Assembly: GCA_963383645.1 (NCBI GenBank) | Contig: OY726566.1 | Location: forward strand, 98,403,643-98,467,642 | Source: Muscardinus avellanarius | Taxonomy: Eukaryota > Chordata > Mammalia > Rodentia > Gliridae | Direction: 5' to 3' | Length of the DNA: 64,000 bases | Shown: positions 60,501 through 64,000 of the stretch, piece after piece | Position numbering within the stretch: position 1 is the stretch's first letter | How the letters are laid out: the number at the start of each line of letters is the position of its first letter | The notes under the pieces: model-generated | Told to the model about the DNA's origin: nothing | Database searches by the model: none | What the model saw: only the letters and a program-made list of their open reading frames with translations | Position numbers and translations under genes: made by a program

Positions 60501-62640
60501 GGCCCCAGCACCGGCCTAACCCCTCGGCAGGCTCTTGTCCTGGCCTCGGAGGCCCCAGTACCGGCCTTGCCTCACGGCAGGCTCCGATGCCGGCCTCGCT
60601 GGCCCCAGCACCGGCCTAACCCCTCGGCAGGATCCGATCCCGGCCTCGGAGGCCCCAGCACTGGTCATGCCTCAAGGCAGGCTCCGATGCCGGCCTCGCT
60701 GGCCCCAGCACCGGCCTAACCCCTTGGCAGGCTCTTATCCTGGCCTCGGAGGCCCCAGTACTGGCCTTGCCTCATGGCAGGCTCCGATGCCGGCCTCGCT
60801 GGCCCCAGCACCGGCCTAACCCCTCGGCATGCTCCGATCCCGGCCTCGGAGGCCCCAGCACTGGTCATGCCTCACGGCAGGCTCCGCTGCCGGCCTCGTT
60901 GGCCCCAGCACCGGCCTAACCCCTCGGCAAGCTCTTATCCTGGCCTCGGAGGCCCCAGTACCGGCCTTGCCTCACGGCAGGCTCCGATGCCGGCCTCGCT
61001 GGCCCCAGCACCGGCCTAACCCCTCGGCAGGCTCTTATCCTGGCCTCGGGGGCCCCAGTACCGGCCTTGCCTCACGGCAGGCTCCGATGCCGGCCTCACT
61101 GGCCCCAGCACTGGCCTAACCCCTCGGCAGGCTCTTATCCTGGCCTCGGGGGCCCCAGTACCGGCCTTGCCTCACGGCAGGCTCCGATGCCGGCCTCGCT
61201 GGCCCCAGCAGCGGCCTAACCCCTCGGCAGGATCCGATCCCAGCCTCGGAGGCCCCAGCACTGGTCATGCCTCAAGGCAGGCTCCGATGCCGGCCTCGCT
61301 GGCCCCAGCACCGTCCTAGCCCCTTGGCAGGCTCTTATCCTGGCCTCGGAGGCCCCAGTACCAGCCTTGCCTCACGGCAGGCTCCGATGCCGGCCTCGCT
61401 GGCCCCAGCACCGGCCTAACCCCTCGGCATGCTCCGATCCCGGCCTCGGAGGCCCCAGCACTGGTCATGCCTCACGGCAGGCTCCGCTGCCGGCCTCGTT
61501 GGCCCCAGCACCGGCCTAACCCCTCGGCAAGCTCTTATCCTGGCCTCGGAGGCCCCAGTACCGGCCTTGCCTCACGGCAGGCTCCGATGCCGGCCTCGCT
61601 GGCCCCAGCACCGGCCTAACCCCTCGGCATGCTCCGATCCCGGCCTCGGAGGCCCCAGCACTGGTCATGCCTCACGGCAGGCTCCGCTGCCGGCCTCGTT
61701 GGCCCCAGCACCGGCCTAACCCCTCGGCAAGCTCTTATCCTGGCCTCGGAGGCCCCAGTACCGGCCTTGCCTCACGGCAGGCTCCGATGCCGGCCTCGCT
61801 GGCCCCAGCAGTGGCCTAACCCCTCGGCAGGCTCTTATCCTGGCCTCGAGGCCCCAGTACCGGCCTTGCCTCAAGGCAGGCTCCGATGCCGGCCTCGCTG
61901 GCCCCAGCACCGGCCTAACCCCTCAGCAGGCTCTTATCCTGGCCTCGGAGGCCCCAGTACCGGCCTTGCCTCACGGCAGGCTCCGATGCCAGCCTCACTG
62001 GCCCCAGCAGCGGCCTAACCCCTCGGCAGGCTCCGATCCCGGCCTCAGAGGCCCCAGTACCGGCCTTGCCTCAAGGCAGGCTCCGATGCCGGCCTCGCTG
62101 GCCCCAGCAGCGGCCTAACCCCTCGGCAGGCTCCAATCCCGGCCTCGGAGGCCCCAGCACTGGTCATGCCTCAAGGCAGGCTCCGATGCCGGCCTCGCTG
62201 GCCCCAGCACCGGCCTAACCCCTCGGCAGGCTCTTGTCCTGGCCTCGGAGGCCCCAGTACCGGCCTTGCCTCAAGGCAGGCTCCGATGCCGGCCTCGCTG
62301 GCCCCAGCACCGGCCTAACCCCTCAGCAGGCTCCGGACCCATCCTCGGGGGCCCCAACACTGGCCTTGCCTCACGGCAGGCTCCGATGCCGGCCTCGCTG
62401 ACCCCAGCACCGGCCTAACCCCTCAGCAAGTTCCGGACCCGACCTCGGAGGCCCTAGCACAAGCCTTGCATCATGGCAGGCTCCAATGCCGGCCTCGCTG
62501 GCCCCAGCATCGGTCTAACCCCTCTGCAGGTTCCAATCCCGGCCACGGAGGCCTCAGTAGTGGCCCTGCCTCACAGCAAGCTCCGATGTCGGCCACTGGC
62601 CCCGGCGCCCGCCTAACCCCTCAGCAGGTTCCGATCACTG
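57600..62640. repeat. 100-bp CpG-rich tandem array, about 50 copies
   Basis: The motif GGCCTCGGAGGCCCCAG recurs every 100 bp with rare 1-3 bp indels (for example near 59450). Two main unit types alternate irregularly: one with CTCTTATCCTGG and CCAGTACCGGCC, one with CTCCGATCCCGG and CCAGCACTGGTC. Units near the edges are more diverged. The array keeps up to four reading frames open for about 300 bp at a time, purely from its period, so its ORFs are not genes. Confidence 0.95.
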
Positions 62641-62980
62641 TCTCTGTGGTTAGTATTTCAAAGGTTCCAGTTGTAATGTATCAGATCTCTGCCTCCCCCG
62701 AATATTGGCCACTGGCATTGCCACTGCCTCCACCGTTTCAAATCCTTCCCAGGCTCTTTTTCCACTCTGAATGTTGTCCAGTGTTCCTAAGCATGCATGA
62801 TGGTAGCATTCGACATTTGGTGTAATTTCTCCAAAAAAATAAAGTTGGTAAGATCCGGTTTCTGCTTCTCCTGAATACAAGTCTCTACCACCATCTCGAA
62901 GAACTCTTTCAACACCGCATTTCTCCTTGGTCTCCGCTAAACTCTCTCCTTATATGTGATGTCTGAGATTCTTAACAATA
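62640..62980. other. Unique segment between the array and an L1 5' end
   Basis: Carries a 76-codon minus-strand ORF (62650-62880) with no family I recognise, and an AATAAA on the plus strand near 62839. It could be the 5' module of the VNTR element or unrelated flank. Confidence 0.4.
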
Positions 62981-62983
62981 TAG

Positions 62984-64000
62984 AGAGCTCTTCCGGGAAG
63001 ATGGCGACGGAGGAAAGCGGCACTTACAAGTCCCGCTAACAATCCAACTCTACTACCACAAAACCAGCGCCTTTCAGAGCCAGAAAACACCACCAGCAAA
63101 GAAATAAAAACGGTAACTACAAGGGACAGAGAAAAAGGGCTGGAAAAACAAGACACCAGAAAAAAACCAGCCCGAAGTGCCGCGCCCGCGCGGCGCTGAG
63201 CGGCCAGAGCCGCAGCGCGGATTGGGGGGAGCCGCAGAGTGGAGCGGCCTGCCGCGTCGCGGAACCGCCAGAGCGGCTGGAGTGGCCAGACCCGCGGTGC
63301 AGAGCAGCCGAAGCCGCGGTTCAGAGCAGCCGAGTAGAGCGGCCAGAACAGCCAAGCGGAGTGGCCAGAACAGCCGGAGCAGCCAGAGCCGCAGCGCGGA
63401 TTGCCTGGAGCGGCCGCGCGGAGTGGCCAGAGCCGCGGAGTGGAGCGGCTGGAGCAGCCGGAGCGGAGCGGCCAGAACAGCTGAGCGGAGCGGCCAGAGC
63501 AGCCGAGCAGAGCGGCCAGAACAGCCGGAGCGGAGCGGCCAGAACAGTCGGAGCAGCCAGAGCCGCGTTGCGGAACGGCCGGAGCGGCCGGAGTGGCCAG
63601 ACCCGCGGTGCAGAGCAGCCAGAGCCGGGCGCAGAGCGGCCGGAGCGGAGCGGCCTACATCTCCCCTAGCAGCACCAGGCTCCAGAGAGGAGGGAGACTC
63701 AAAACAGAGCTCAAATCCAGAGAGGAGGTACTTTGGCCTCGCGGCCTAGGACGCAGAAGCAGCGTCTTACTGCTGGCGGCAGTGGTGAGTTCACCGGACG
63801 GCCCTAGACCAATCCATTCAACCAGCCACCAGGAGCCTGAGAGGAGCGGTTGACAGCGAGCTGAGGTGAGCAGGTGCTGAACAGCCGGCGGCAGTCAGCA
63901 GTTTTGTTGGTGCAGGGAACATCTAAAGCTCCCAAGGGCCGAGCACAGCACAACTGGCAGGGACTCAGAGCGGAGTTCAAAACCAGAGAAGAAATACGCC
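62984..64000 (+). mobile_element. L1 5' UTR, running off the window
   Basis: Begins CTTCCGGGAAGATGGCGACG and matches the L1 at 28.5-29.98 kb through AAAACCAGCGCCTTTC and CAGGCTCCAGAGAG up to the window end (AACCAGAGAAGAAATACGCC). It contains an additional GC-rich block of about 490 bp (63175-63665) that the other copy lacks. ORF1 is expected just outside the window. Confidence 0.85.
63175..63665. repeat. GC-rich short tandem repeat block inside the L1 5' UTR
   Basis: Irregular repeats of 15-21 bp built on GGAGCGGCCAGAACAGCC. It gives a 190-codon Arg/Ala/Ser/Glu-rich ORF that follows from the repeat composition. Confidence 0.85.

Larger units (their letters stand above)
57190..62980 (-). mobile_element. 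Large VNTR-bearing composite element
   Basis: Read on the minus strand: a unique 340-bp segment (62980-62640), about 50 copies of a 100-bp GC-rich unit (about 62640-57600), a unique AT-rich 3' part (57600-57210) and an A-rich end with AATAAA (57190-57230). The 3' part and the unit match the retroposon at 8654-9580. The organisation resembles SVA-like composites, or an L1 3' UTR carrying a VNTR; I cannot decide between them. Target duplications of this copy were not found. Confidence 0.65.

Noticed and set aside
57631..62018. Many Pro/Ala/Arg/Gly-rich ORFs across the large array
   Set aside because: A 100-bp period without internal stops in some frames gives such ORFs automatically; each ends at the recurring CCGGCCTAAC stop.
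63177..63749. 190-codon Arg/Ser/Ala/Glu-rich ORF
   Set aside because: Lies in the short tandem block of an L1 5' UTR and has only repeat composition.
37400..64000. A second gene (for example TTC26, the upstream neighbour in human)
   Set aside because: I looked for conserved exons on both strands and found none; the region appears intergenic and repeat-filled within this window.

Overview
The window is a piece of a rodent genome. Two things support this. Four spliced exons on the minus strand read as the 5' part of ZC3HAV1 (ZAP, the zinc-finger antiviral protein). The interspersed repeats are dominated by a two-part SINE in which a 7SL/B1-like left half is joined to an ID-like, tRNA-derived right half. 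That B1-dID architecture is known from squirrel-related, dormouse, beaver and kangaroo-rat lineages. I cannot name the species from sequence alone.

Layout: exon 4 of ZC3HAV1 (partial) covers bases 1-844, exon 3 1913-2165, exon 2 6251-6386 and coding exon 1 36376-36683, all on the minus strand. Their phases agree (introns of phase 2, 0 and 1), and together they encode about the first 513 residues without a stop. A CpG-rich promoter region lies at about 35.8-37.3 kb and holds two interferon-response-type motifs just upstream of the start codon. Everything right of about 37.4 kb is 5' flanking, apparently intergenic DNA; I found no second gene there.

Intron 1 (30 kb) and the flank are packed with retroelements: more than 100 SINE copies in at least three sequence types, several endogenous-retrovirus LTRs (four of them with identifiable target sites inside SINEs), decayed ERV pol and env pieces, two copies of an L1 5' region, old L1 3' ends, a U6 pseudogene, and many microsatellites.

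Three GC-rich tandem arrays stand out: a dimeric 139-bp minisatellite (9.75-10.5 kb) beside an ERV 3' end; a 30/31-bp minisatellite (50.6-50.9 kb); and a roughly 5-kb array of about 50 copies of a 100-bp CpG-rich unit (57.6-62.6 kb). A short version of the last array sits in a clean retroposon at 8654-9580 with 17-bp target-site duplications. This shows that the array belongs to a mobile, SVA-like or LINE-3'-UTR-like composite element. SINE edges given here are accurate to about 10 bp; exon and TSD-bounded LTR edges were read base by base.
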